Assembly (NCBI RefSeq): GCF_051014685.1
Contig: NW_027478884.1
Coordinates: 186,001-250,000 of the forward strand
Reading direction: 5' to 3'
DNA: 64,000 nt
Source: Ptiloglossa arizonensis
Lineage: Eukaryota > Arthropoda > Insecta > Hymenoptera > Colletidae
The notes under the pieces are model-generated. The model searched no databases. It was not told where the DNA came from and was given only the letters and a program-made list of their open reading frames with translations. A program made the translations under genes and the position numbers. Below, one piece after another: positions 1 to 12,396 of the stretch; position 1 is the stretch's first letter; the number at the start of each line of letters is the position of its first letter.

Positions 1-1953
1 CAGGAATGGCCTAGGGAAAAAATACACATACGTTGTAATCGGGCGAGTTTCTTCTTTCAGACGCAACAGGAATTTTTGGGTTAGTCAATCCGTTCGCGAG
101 ATATGGGAGTTTGAATCCAAGAAATGGATGCGAAGGCAAAAAAATATTCGCAATTCTGCTGCTCCAAACGCTTAACCAGAATGGCCTAGGGAAAAAATAC
201 ACATACCGTTGTAATCGGGCGAGTTTCTTCTTTCAGACGCAACAGGAATTTTTGGGTTAGGTCAATCCGTTCGCGAGATATGGGAGTTTGAATCCAAGAA
301 ATGGATGCGAAGGCAAAAAATATTTCGCAATTCTGCTGCTCCAAACGCTTAACCAGAATGGCCTAGGGAAAAAATACACACACCGTTGTAATCGGGCGAG
401 TTTCTTCTTTCAGACGCAACAGGAATTTTTGGGTTAGGTCAATCCGTTCGCGAGATATGGGAGTTTGAATCCAAGAAATGGATGAGAAGGCAAAAAATTT
501 TTCGCAATTCTGCTGCTCCAAACGCTTAACCAGAATGGCCTAGGGAAAAAAATACACATACCGTTGTAATCGAGCGAGTTTCTACTTTCAGATGCAATAG
601 GAATTTTTGGGTTAGGTCAATCCGTTCGCGAGATATGGGAGTTTGAAGCCAAGAAATGGTTCAGAAGGCAAAAAATTTATCGCAATTCTGCTAATCCAAA
701 CGCTTAACCAGAATGGCCTAGGGAAAAAATACACATACCGTTGTAATCGGGCGAGTTTCTACTTTCAAACGCAACAGGAATTTTTGGGTTAGGTCAATCC
801 TTTCGCGAGATATGTGAGTTTGAATCCAAGAAATGGATGCGAAGGCAAAAAATTTTTCGCAATTCTGCTGCTCCAAACGCTTAACCAGAATGGCCTAGGG
901 AAAAAATACACATACCGTTGTAATCGGGCGAGTTTCTTCTTTCAGACGCAACAGGAATTTTTGGGTTAGGTCAATCCGTTCGCGAGATATGGGAGTTTGA
1001 ATCCAAGAAATGGATGCGAAGGCAAAAAATATTTCGCAATTCTGCTGCTCCAAACGCTTAACCAGAATGGCCTAGGGAAAAAATACACATACCGTTGTAA
1101 TCGGGCGAGTTTCTTCTTTCAGACGCAACAGGAATTTTTGGGTTAGGTCAATCCGTTCGCGAGATATGGGAGTTTGAATCCAAGAAATGGATGAGAAGGC
1201 AAAAAATTTTTCGCAATTCTGCTGCTCCAAACGCTTAACCAGAATGGCCTAGGGAAAAAATACACATACCGTTGTAATCGACCGAGTTTCTACTTTCAGA
1301 TGCAATAGGAATTTTTGGGTTAGGTCAATCCGTTCGCGAGATATGGGAGTTTGAAGCCAAGAAATGGTTCAGAAGGCAAAAAATTTATCGCAATTCTGCT
1401 AATCCAAACGCTTAACCAGAATGGCCTAGGGAGAAAATACACATACCGTTGTAATCGGGCTAGTTTCTACTTTCAGAGGCAATAGGAATTTTTGGGTTAG
1501 GTCAATCCGTTCGCGAGATATGCGAGTTTGAAGCTAAGAAATGGTTGAGAAGACAACAAATTTTTCGCAATGCTGCTGCTCCAAACGCTTAACCAGAATG
1601 GCCTAGGGAAAAAATACGCATAGAGTTGTAATCGGACGAGTTTCTACTTTCAGACGCAGCAGGAATTTTTGGGTTTGGTCAATCCGTTCGCGAGATATGG
1701 GAGTTTGAAGCCAAGAAATGGTTGAGAAGGCAAAAAATTTTTCGCAATTCTGCTGCTCCAAACGCTTAACCAGAATGGCCTCGGGAAAAAATACACATAA
1801 CGCTGTAATCGGGCGAGTTTCTACTTTCAGATGCAATAGGTATTTTTGGGTTAGGTCAATCCGTTCGCGAGATATGGAAGTTTGAAGCCAAGAAATGGTT
1901 GAGAAGGCAAAAAATTTTTCGCAATTCTGCTGCTCCAAACGCTTAACCAGAAT
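1..1953 (+). repeat. 12-monomer HOR, copy 1 (left end outside window)
   Basis: Seven bases of a preceding monomer are followed by eleven monomers. Using letters for types the order is a1 a1 a2 b c a1 a2 b d e f. Type a has ttcttctttcagacgcaac and gaatccaagaaatggatg; b has ggttcagaagg, tttatcg and ctaatcc; c has cctttcgcg and tatgtgag; d has gggctag, gaggcaat, tatgcgag and gaagctaag; e has gcatagagttg and gggtttggtc; f has ggcctcggg and aggtattt. The first monomer carries three one-base slips (missing c near 34, missing g near 80, shifted A/T near 145). Confidence 0.88.
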
Positions 1954-3900
1954 GGCCTAGGGAAAAAATACACATACCGTTGTAATCGGGCGAGTTTCTA
2001 CTTTCAAACGCAACAGGAATTTTTGGGTTAGGTCAATCCTTTCGCGAGATATGTGAGTTTGAATCCAAGAAATGGATGCGAAGGCAAAAAATTTTTCGCA
2101 ATTCTGCTGCTCCAAACGCTTAACCAGAATGGCCTAGGGAAAAAATACACATACCGTTGTAATCGGGCGAGTTTCTTCTTTCAGACGCAACAGGAATTTT
2201 TGGGTTAGGTCAATCCGTTCGCGAGATATGGGAGTTTGAATCCAAGAAATGGATGCGAAGGCAAAAAATATTTCGCAATTCTGCTGCTCCAAACGCTTAA
2301 CCAGAATGGCCTAGGGAAAAAATACACATACCGTTGTAATCGGGCGAGTTTCTTCTTTCAGACGCAACAGGAATTTTTGGGTTAGGTCAATCCGTTCGCG
2401 AGATATGGGAGTTTGAATCCAAGAAATGGATGCGAAGGCAAAAAATATTTCGCAATTCTGCTGCTCCAAACGCTTAACCAGAATGGCCTAGGGAAAAAAT
2501 ACACATACCGTTGTAATCGGGCGAGTTTCTTCTTTCAGACGCAACAGGAATTTTTGGGTTAGGTCAATCCGTTCGCGAGATATGGGAGTTTGAATCCAAG
2601 AAATGGATGAGAAGGCCAAAAATTTTTCGCAATTCTGCTGCTCCAAACGCTTAACCAGAATGGCCTAGGGAAAAAATACACATACCGTTGTAATCGAGCG
2701 AGTTTCTACTTTCAGATGCAATAGGAATTTTTGGGTTAGGTCAATCCGTTCGCGAGATATGGGAGTTTGAAGCCAAGAAATGGTTCAGAAGGCAAAAAAT
2801 TTATCGCAATTCTGCTAATCCAAACGCTTAACCAGAATGGCCTAGGGAAAAAATACACATACCGTTGTAATCGGGCGAGTTTCTACTTTCAGACGCAACA
2901 GGAATTTTTGGGTTAGGTCAATCCTTTCGCGAGATATGGGAGTTTGAATCCAAGAAATGGATGCGAAGGCAAAAAATATTTCGCAATTCTGCTGCTCCAA
3001 ACGCTTAACCAGAATGGCCTAGGGAAAAAATACACATACCGTTGTAATCGGGCGAGTTTCTTCTTTCAGACGCAACAGGAATTTTTGGGTTAGGTCAATC
3101 CGTTCGCGAGATATGGGAGTTTGAATCCAAGAAATGGATGAGAAGGCAAAAAATTTTTCGCAATTCTGCTGCTCCAAACGCTTAACCAGAATGGCCTAGG
3201 GAAAAAATACACATACCGTTGTAATCGAGCGAGTTTCTACTTTCAGATGCAATAGGAATTTTTGGGTTAGGTCAATCCGTTCGCGAGATATGGGAGTTTG
3301 AAGCCAAGAAATGGTTCAGAAGGCAAAAAATTTATCGCAATTCTGCTAATCCAAACGCTTAACCAGAATGGCCTAGGGAGAAAATACACATACCGTTGTA
3401 ATCGGGCTAGTTTCTACTTTCAGAGGCAATAGGAATTTTTGGGTTAGGTCAATCCGTTCGCGAGATATGCGAGTTTGAAGCTAAGAAATGGTTGAGAAGA
3501 CAACAAATTTTTCGCAATGCTGCTGCTCCAAACGCTTAACCAGAATGGCCTAGGGAAAAAATACGCATAGAGTTGTAATCGGACGAGTTTCTACTTTCAG
3601 ACGCAGCAGGAATTTTTGGGTTTGGTCAATCCGTTCGCGAGATATGGGAGTTTGAAGCCAAGAAATGGTTGAGAAGGCAAAAAATTTTTCGCAATTCTGC
3701 TGCTCCAAACGCTTAACCAGAATGGCCTCGGGAAAAAATACACATAACGCTGTAATCGGGCGAGTTTCTACTTTCAGATGCAATAGGTATTTTTGGGTTA
3801 GGTCAATCCGTTCGCGAGATATGGAAGTTTGAAGCCAAGAAATGGTTGAGAAGGCAAAAAATTTTTCGCAATTCTGCTGCTCCAAACGCTTAACCAGAAT
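1954..3900 (+). repeat. 12-monomer HOR, copy 2 (11-monomer form)
   Basis: The order is c a1 a1 a2 b c' a2 b d e f, 1,947 bp or exactly 11 monomers. It lacks one a1 compared with copies 1 and 3. The missing monomer coincides with the hybrid monomer c' at 2839-3015. Confidence 0.88.
2839..3015 (+). repeat. Chimeric monomer c/a1 marking loss of one unit
   Basis: The left part has tttctac and cctttcgcg as in type c; the right part has tatgggag and aaaaatatttcgc as in type a1. The next monomer is a2, whereas c is followed by a1 in the other HOR copies. This is what an in-register deletion from within c to within the following a1 would leave. One base (ttcagacg instead of ttcaaacg) is not explained by simple fusion. 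Confidence 0.75.
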
Positions 3901-6024
3901 GGCCTAGGGAAAAAATACACATACCGTTGTAATCGGGCGAGTTTCTACTTTCAAACGCAACAGGAATTTTTGGGTTAGGTCAATCCTTTCGCGAGATATG
4001 TGAGTTTGAATCCAAGAAATGGATGCGAAGGCAAAAAATTTTTCGCAATTCTGCTGCTCCAAACGCTTAACCAGAATGGCCTAGGGAAAAAATACACATA
4101 CCGTTGTAATCGGGCGAGTTTCTTCTTTCAGACGCAACAGGAATTTTTGGGTTAGGTCAATCCGTTCGCGAGATATGGGAGTTTGAATCCAAGAAATGGA
4201 TGCGAAGGCAAAAAATATTTCGCAATTCTGCTGCTCCAAACGCTTAACCAGAATGGCCTAGGGAAAAAATACACATACCGTTGTAATCGGGCGAGTTTCT
4301 TCTTTCAGACGCAACAGGAATTTTTGGGTTAGGTCAATCCGTTCGCGAGATATGGGAGTTTGAATCCAAGAAATGGATGCGAAGGCAAAAAATATTTCGC
4401 AATTCTGCTGCTCCAAACGCTTAACCAGAATGGCCTAGGGAAAAAATACACATACCGTTGTAATCGGGCGAGTTTCTTCTTTCAGACGCAACAGGAATTT
4501 TTGGGTTAGGTCAATCCGTTCGCGAGATATGGGAGTTTGAATCCAAGAAATGGATGAGAAGGCAAAAAATTTTTCGCAATTCTGCTGCTCCAAACGCTTA
4601 ACCAGAATGGCCTAGGGAAAAAATACACATACCGTTGTAATCGAGCGAGTTTCTACTTTCAGATGCAATAGGAATTTTTGGGTTAGGTCAATCCGTTCGC
4701 GAGATATGGGAGTTTGAAGCCAAGAAATGGTTCAGAAGGCAAAAAATTTATCGCAATTCTGCTAATCCAAACGCTTAACCAGAATGGCCTAGGGAAAAAA
4801 TACACATACCGTTGTAATCGGGCGAGTTTCTACTTTCAAACGCAACAGGAATTTTTGGGTTAGGTCAATCCTTTCGCGAGATATGTGAGTTTGAATCCAA
4901 GAAATGGATGCGAAGGCAAAAAATTTTTCGCAATTCTGCTGCTCCAAACGCTTAACCAGAATGGCCTAGGGAAAAAATACACATACCGTTGTAATCGGGC
5001 GAGTTTCTTCTTTCAGACGCAACAGGAATTTTTGGGTTAGGTCAATCCGTTCGCGAGATATGGGAGTTTGAATCCAAGAAATGGATGCGAAGGCAAAAAA
5101 TATTTCGCAATTCTGCTGCTCCAAACGCTTAACCAGAATGGCCTAGGGAAAAAAATACACATACCGTTGTAATCGGGCGAGTTTCTTCTTTCAGACGCAA
5201 CAGGAATTTTTGGGTTAGGTCAATCCGTTCGCGAGATATGGGAGTTTGAATCCAAGAAATGGATGAGAAGGCAAAAAATTTTTCGCAATTCTGCTGCTCC
5301 AAACGCTTAACCAGAATGGCCTAGGGAAAAAATACACATACCGTTGTAATCGAGCGAGTTTCTACTTTCAGATGCAATAGGAATTTTTGGGTTAGGTCAA
5401 TCCGTTCGCGAGATATGGGAGTTTGAAGCCAAGAAATGGTTCAGAAGGCAAAAAATTTATCGCAATTCTGCTAATCCAAACGCTTAACCAGAATGGCCTA
5501 GGGAGAAAATACACATACCGTTGTAATCGGGCTAGTTTCTACTTTCAGAGGCAATAGGAATTTTTGGGTTAGGTCAATCCGTTCGCGAGATATGCGAGTT
5601 TGAAGCTAAGAAATGGTTGAGAAGACAACAAATTTTTCGCAATGCTGCTGCTCCAAACGCTTAACCAGAATGGCCTAGGGAAAAAATACGCATAGAGTTG
5701 TAATCGGACGAGTTTCTACTTTCAGACGCAGCAGGAATTTTTGGGTTTGGTCAATCCGTTCGCGAGATATGGGAGTTTGAAGCCAAGAAATGGTTGAGAA
5801 GGCAAAAAATTTTTCGCAATTCTGCTGCTCCAAACGCTTAACCAGAATGGCCTCGGGAAAAAATACACATACCGCTGTAATCGGGCGAGTTTCTACTTTC
5901 AGATGCAATAGGTATTTTTGGGTTAGGTCAATCCGTTCGCGAGATATGGAAGTTTGAAGCCAAGAAATGGTTGAGAAGGCAAAAATTTTTCGCAATTCTG
6001 CTGCTCCAAACGCTTAACCAGAAT
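3901..6024 (+). repeat. 12-monomer HOR, copy 3 (complete)
   Basis: The order c a1 a1 a2 b c a1 a2 b d e f spans 2,124 bp. One extra A near 5149 and one missing A near 5985 cancel. This is the fullest copy of the unit in the window. Confidence 0.88.
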
Positions 6025-6201
6025 GGCCTAGGGAAAAAATACACATACCGTTGTAATCGGGCGAGTTTCTACTTTCAAACGCAACAGGAATATTTGGGTT
6101 AGGTCAATCCTTTCGCGAGATATGTGAGTTTGAATCCAAGAAATGGATGCGAAGGCAAAAAATTTTTCGCAATTCTGCTGCTCCAAACGCTTAACCAGAA
6201 T
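6025..6201 (+). repeat. Last type-c monomer of the 12-monomer domain
   Basis: This monomer begins what would be a fourth 12-monomer unit. It reads cctttcgcg and tatgtgag like other c copies but has ggaatatttgggtt where c normally has ggaatttttgggtt. The pattern changes in the next monomer. Confidence 0.8.
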
Positions 6202-6378
6202 GGCCTAGGGAAAAAATACACATACCGTTGTAATCGGGCGAGTTTCTTCTTTCAGACGCAACAGGAATTTTTGGGTTAGGTCAATCCGTTCGCGAGATAT
6301 GGGAGTTTGAATCCAAGGAATGGATGAGAAGGCAAAAAATTTTTCGCAATTCCGCTGCTCCAAACGCTTAACCAGAAT
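6202..6378 (+). repeat. Chimeric monomer at a HOR-domain boundary
   Basis: The left half is type a2 (ttcttctttcagacgcaac) and the right half has aaggaatggatgag, the mark of the monomer that precedes the next HOR unit at 9388 and 12220. It also has the rare ttccgctgctcc. The switch between HOR families therefore occurs inside a monomer. Confidence 0.65.
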
Positions 6379-7904
6379 GGCCTAGGGAGAAAATACACAT
6401 ATCGTTGTAATCGGACGAGTTTCTACTTTCAGATGCAACAGGAATATTTGGGTTAGGTCAGTCCGTTCGCGAGATATGGGAGTTTGAAGCCAAGAAATGG
6501 TTGAGAAGTCAAAAAATTTTTCGCAATTCTGCTGCTGCAAACGCTTAACCAGAATGGCCAAGGGAAAAAATACACATACCGCTGTAATCGGGCGAGTTTC
6601 TACTTTCAGATGCAATAGGAATTTTTGGGTTAGGTCAATCCGTTCGCGAGATATGGGAGTTTGAAGCTAAGAAATGATTGAGAGGGCAAAAAATTTTTCG
6701 CAATTCTGCTGCTCCAAACGCTTAACCAGAATGGCCTAGGGAAAAAATACACATACCGCTGTAATCGGGCGAGATTCTACTTTCAGATGCAATAGGAATT
6801 TTTGGGTTAGGTCAATCCCTTTGCGAGATATGGGAGTTTGAAACCAAGAAATGGTGGAGAAGGCAAAAAATTTTTCGCAATTCTGCTGCTCCAAACGTTT
6901 AACAAGAATGGCCTAGGGAAAAAATACACATTCCGTTGTATTCGGGCGAGTTTCTACTTTCAGATGCAATAGGAATTTTTGGGTTAGGTCAATCCGTTCG
7001 CGAGATATGGGGGTTTGAAGCCAAGAAATGGTTGAGAAGGCAAAAAATTTTTCGCACTTCTGCTGCTCCAAGCGCTTAACCAGAATGGCCTAGGGAAAAA
7101 ATACACATACCGCTGTAATCGGGCGAGATTCTACTTTCAGATGCAATAGGAATTTTTGGGTTAGGTCAATCCGTTCGCGAGATATGGGAGTTTGAAGCCA
7201 AGAAATGGTTGAGAAGGCAAAAAATTTTTCGCACTTCTGCTGCTCCAAACCCTTAACCAGAATGGCCTAGGGAAAAAATACACATACCGTTGTATTCGGG
7301 CGAGTTTCTACTTTCAGATGCAATAGGAATTTTTGGGTTAGGTCAATCCGTTCGCGAGATATGGGAGTTTGAAGCCAAGAAATGGTTGAGAAGGCAAAAA
7401 ATTTTTCGCACTTCTGCTGCTCCAAACGCTTAACCAGAATGGCCTAGGGAAAAAATACACATACCTTTGTAATCGGGCGAGTTTCTACTTTCAGGTGCAA
7501 TAGGAATTTTTGGGTTAGGTCAATCCGTTCGCGAGATATGGGAGTTTGAAGCCAAGAAATGGTTGAGAAGGCAAAAAATTTTTCGCAATTCTGCTGCTCC
7601 AAACGCTTAACAAGAATGGCCTAGGGAAAAAATACACATACCGTTGTAATCGGGCGAGTTTCTACTTTCAGATGCAACAGGAATTTTTGGGTTAGGTCAA
7701 TCCGTTCGCGAGATATGGGAGTTTGAAGCTAAGAAATGGTTGAGAAGACAACAAATTTTTCGCACTTCTGCTGATCCAAACGCTTAACCAGAATGGCCTA
7801 GGGAAAAAATACACATGCCGTTGTAATCGGGCGAGTTTCTACTTTCAGATGCAATTGGAATTTTTGGGTTAGGTCAATCCGTTCGCGAGATATGGGAGTT
7901 TGAA

Positions 7905-7995
7905 TCCAAGGAATGGATGAGAAGGCAAAAAATTTTTCGCAATTCCGCTGCTCCAAACGCTTAACCAGAATGGCCTAGGGAGAAAATACACATAT
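7905..7995 (+). repeat. Likely gene-conversion tract across an o/p junction
   Basis: The bases from gaatccaaggaatggatg through ttccgctgctcc to gggagaaaatac and catatcg are foreign to types o and p. They match the tract at about 6311-6403, including the rare ttccgctg. The left part of this o monomer (catgccg) and the right part of this p monomer (cggccgag, ggattagg) are normal. Monomer number is unchanged, which favours conversion over crossover. The given limits are the outermost diagnostic bases. Confidence 0.65.
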
Positions 7996-8856
7996 CGTTG
8001 TAATCGGCCGAGTTTCTACTTTCAGATGCAATAGGAATTTTTGGATTAGGTCAATCCGTTCGCGAGATATGGGAGTTTGAAGCTAAGAAATGTTTGAGAA
8101 GACAACAAATTTTTCGCAATTCTGCTGCTCCAAACGCTTGACCAGAATGGGCTAGGGAAAAAATACACATACCGCTGTAATCGGGCGAGTTTCTACTTCC
8201 AGACGCTACAGGAATTTTTGGGTTAGGTCAATCCGTTCGCGAGATATGGGAGTTTGAAGCCAAGAAATGGTTGAGAAGACAAAAAATTTTTCGCAATTCT
8301 GCTGCTCCAAACGCTTAACCAGAATGGCCTAGGGAAAAAATACACATACCGCTGTAATCGGGCGAGTTTCTACTTTCAGATGCAATAGGAATTTTTGGGT
8401 TAGGTCAATCCGTTCGCGAGATATGGGAGTTTGAAGCTAAGAAATGATTGAGAAGGCAAAACATTTTTCGCAATTCTGCTGCTCCAAGCGCTTAATCAGA
8501 ATGGCCTAGGGAAAAAATACACATACCGCTGTAATCGGGCGAGATTCTACTTTCAGATGCAATAGGAATTTTTGGGTTAGGTCAATCCGTTTGCGAGATA
8601 TGGGAGTTTGAAACCAAGAAATGGTTGAGAAGGCAAAAATTTTTTCGCAATTCTGCTGCCCCAAACGCTTAACCAGAATGGCCTAGGGAAAAAATACACA
8701 TACCGTTGTATTCGGGCGAGTTTCTACTTTCAGATGCAATAGGAATTTTTGGGTTAGGTCAATCCGTTCGCGAGATATGGGAGTTTGAAGCCAAGAAATG
8801 GTTGAGAAGGCAAAAAATTTTTCGCACTTCTGCTGCTCCAAACGCTTAACCAGAAT

Positions 8857-9033
8857 GGCCTAGGGAAAAAATACACATACCTTTGTAATCGGGCGAGTTT
8901 CTACTTTCAGGTGCAATAGGAATTTTTGGGTTAGGTCAATCCGTTCGCGAGATATGGGAGTTTGAAGCTAAGAAATGATTGAGAAGGCAAAAAATTTTTC
9001 GCAATTCTGCTAATCCAAACGCTTAACCAGAAT
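8857..9033 (+). repeat. Chimeric monomer m2/u
   Basis: The left half (acctttg, caggtgcaat, gaagctaagaaatgattg) is type m2 and the right end (ctaatcc) is type u. In the next HOR copy m2 (11512) and u (11689) are separate. Fusion of the two removes exactly one monomer. Confidence 0.7.
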
Positions 9034-9564
9034 GGCCTAGGGATAAAATACACATACCGTTGTAATCGGGCTAGTTTCTACTTTCAGATGCAATAGGAAT
9101 TTTTGGGTTAGGTCAATCCGTTCGCGAGATATGCGAGTTTGAAGCTAAGAAATGGTTGAGAAGGCAAAAAATTTTTCGCAATTCTGCTGCTCCAAACGCT
9201 TAACCAGAATGGCCTAGGGAAAAAATACACATACCTTTGTAATCGGGCGAGTTTCTACTTTCAGGTGCAATAGGAATTTTTGGGTTAGGTCAATCCGTTC
9301 GCGAGATATGGGAGTTTGAAGCTAAGAAATGATTGAGAAGGCAAAAAATTTTTCGCAATTCTGCTGCTCCAAACGCTTAAACAGAATCGCCTAGGGAAAA
9401 AATACACATACTGCTGTAATCGGGCGAGGTTCTACTTTCAGATGCAATTGGAATTTTTGGGTTAGGTCAATCCGTTCGCGAGATATGGGAGTTTGAATCC
9501 AAGGAATGGATGAGAAGGCAAAAAATTTTTCGCAATTCTGCTGCTCCAAACGCTTAACCAGAAT

Positions 9565-12396
9565 GGCCTAGGGAGAAAATACACATATCGTTGTAATCGG
9601 ACGAGTTTCTACTTTCAGATGCAACAGGAATATTTGGGTTAGGTCAGTCCGTTCGCGAGATATGGGAGTTTGAAGCCAAGAAATGGTTGAGAAGTCAAAA
9701 AATTTTTCGCAATTCTGCTGCTGCAAACGCTTAACCAGAATGGCCAAGGGAAAAAATACACATACCGCTGTAATCGGGCGAGTTTCTACTTTCAGATGCA
9801 ATAGGAATTTTTGGGTTAGGTCAATCCGTTCGCGAGATATGGGAGTTTGAAGCTAAGAAATGATTGAGAAGGCAAAAAATTTTTCGCAATTCTGCTGCTC
9901 CAAACGCTTAACCAGAATGGCCTAGGGAAAAAATACACATACCATTGTATTCGGGCGAGTTTCTACTTTCAGATGCAATAGGAATTTTTGGGTTAGGTCA
10001 ATCCGTTCGCGAGATATGGGAGTTTGAAGCCAAGAAATGGTTGAGAAGGCAAAAAATTTTTCGCACTTCTGCTGCTCCAAACGCTTAACCAGAATGACCT
10101 AGGGAAAAAATACACATACCTTTGTAATCGGGCGAGTTTCTACTTTCAGGTGCAATAGGAATTTTTGGGTTAGGTCAATCCGTTCGCGAGATATGGGAGT
10201 TTGAAGCCAAGAAATGGTTGAGAAGGCAAAAAATTTTTCGCAATTCTGCTGCTCCAAACGCTTAACAAGAATGGCCTAGGGAAAAAATACACATACCGTT
10301 GTAATCGGGCGAGTTTCTACTTTCAGATGCAACAGGAATTTTTGGGTTAGGTCAATCCGTTCGCGAGATATGGGAGTTTGAAGCTAAGAAATGGTTGAGA
10401 AGACAACAAATTTTTCGCACTTCCGCTGATCCAAACGCTTAACCAGAATGGCCTAGGGAAAAAATACACATGCCGTTGTAATCGGGCGAGTTTCTACTTT
10501 CAGATGCAATCGGAATTTTTGGGTTAGGTCAATCCGTTCGCGAGATATGGGAGTTTGAAGCCAAGAAATCGTTGAGAAGGCAAAAAATTTTTCGCAATTC
10601 TGCTGCTCCAAACGCTTAACCAGAATGGCCTAGGGAAAAAATACACATACCGTTGTAATCGGCCGAGTTTCTACTTTCAGATGCAATAGGAATTTTTGGA
10701 TTAGGTCAATCCGTTCGCGAGATATGGGAGTTTGAAGCTAAGAAATTGTTGAGAAGACAACAAATTTTTCGCAATTCTGCTGCTCCAAACGCTTGACCAG
10801 AATGGGCTAGGGAAAAAATACACATACCGCTGTAATCGGGCGAGTTTCTACTTCCAGACGCTACAGGAATTTTTGGGTTAGGTCAATCCGTTCGCGAGAT
10901 ATGGGAGTTTGAAGCCAAGAAATGGTTGAGAAGGCAAAAAATTTTTCGCAATTCTGCTGCTCCAAACGCTTAACCAGAATGGCCTAGGGAAAAAATACAC
11001 ATACCGCTGTAATCGGGCGAGTTTCTACTTTCAGATGCAATAGGAATTTTTGGGTTAGGTCAATCCGTTCGCGAGATATGGGAATTTGAAGCTAAGAAAT
11101 GATTGAGAAGACAAAACATTTTTCGCAATTCTGCTGCTCCAAGCGCTTAATCAGAATGGCCTAGGGAAAAAATACACATACCGCTGTAATCGGGCGAGAT
11201 TCTACTTTCAGATGCAATAGGAATTTTTGGGTTAGGTCAATCCGTTTGCGAGATATGGGAGTTTGAAACCAAGAAATGGTTGAGAAGGCAAAAATTTTTT
11301 CGCAATTCTGCTGCTCCAAACGCTTAACCAGAATGGCCTAGGGAAAAAATACACATACCGTTGTATTCGGGCGAGTTTCTACTTTCAGATGCAATAGGAA
11401 TTTTTGGGTTAAGTCAATCCGTTCGCGAGATATGGGAGTTTGAAGCCAAGAAATGGTTGAGAAGGCAAAAAATTTTTCGCACTTCTGCTGCTCCAAACGC
11501 TTAACCAGAATGGCCTAGGGAAAAAATACACATACCTTTGTAATCGGGCGAGTTTCTACTTTCAGGTGCAATAGGAATTTTTGGGTTAGGTCAATCCGTT
11601 CGCGAGATATGGGAGTTTGAAGCTAAGAAATGATTGAGAAGGCAAAAAATTTTTCGCAATTCTGCTGCTCCAAACGCTTAAACAGAATCGCCTAGGGAAA
11701 AAATACACATACCGCTGTAATCGGGCGAGATTCTACTTTGAGATGCAATAGGAATTTTTGGGTTAGGTCAATCCGTTCGCGAGATATGGGAGTTTGAAGC
11801 CAAGAAATGGTTCAGAAGGCAAAAAATTTATCGCAATTCTGCTAATCCAAACGCTTAACCAGAATGGCCTAGGGATAAAATACACATACCGTTGTAATCG
11901 GGCTAGTTTCTACTTTCAGATGCAATAGGAATTTTTGGGTTAGGTCAATCCGTTCGCGAGATATGCGAGTTTGAAGCTAAGAAATGGTTGAGAAGGCAAA
12001 AAATTTTTCGCAATTCTGCTGCTCCAAACGCTTAACCAGAATGGCCTAGGGAAAAAATACACATACCTTTGTAATCGGGCGAGTTTCTACTTTCAGGTGC
12101 AATAGGAATTTTTGGGTTAGGTCAATCCGTTCGCGAGATATGGGAGATTGAAGCTAAGAAATGATTGAGAAGGCAAAAAATTTTTCGCAATTCTGCTGCT
12201 CCAAACGCTTAAACAGAATCGCCTAGGGAAAAAATACACATACTGCTGTAATCGGGCGAGGTTCTACTTTCAGATGCAATTGGAATTTTTGGGTTAGGTC
12301 AATCCGTTCGCGAGATATGGGAGTTTGAATCCAAGGAATGGATGAGAAGGCAAAAAATTTTTCGCAATTCTGCTGCTCCAAACGCTTAACCAGAAT
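9565..12396 (+). repeat. 16-monomer HOR copy
   Basis: 2,832 bp or 16 monomers, order g h l' m n o p q r s l m2 u d' m2 t. Compared with 6379-9564 it lacks i, j and k and keeps m2 and u unfused. Type l' has accattgtattcgg. Confidence 0.85.

Larger units (their letters stand above)
6379..9564 (+). repeat. 18-monomer HOR copy
   Basis: 3,186 bp or 18 monomers, order g h i j k l m n o p q r s l m/u d' m2 t. Diagnostic bases: g has gggagaaaatac, catatcgttg, ggtcagtccg, agaagtcaaaa and ctgctgcaaac; h ggccaaggg and gaagctaagaaatgattg; i gtttgcgag-like, gaaacc and ggtggag; l gtattcgg and cgcacttc; m acctttg and caggtgcaat; n ctgatcc; o catgccg; p cggccgag, ggattagg and cttgacc; q cttccagacgctac; r aaacattttt and cttaatcag; s gattctac and caaaaattttttcg. 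The unit contains a fused m2/u monomer and a converted o/p tract, listed separately. Confidence 0.85.
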
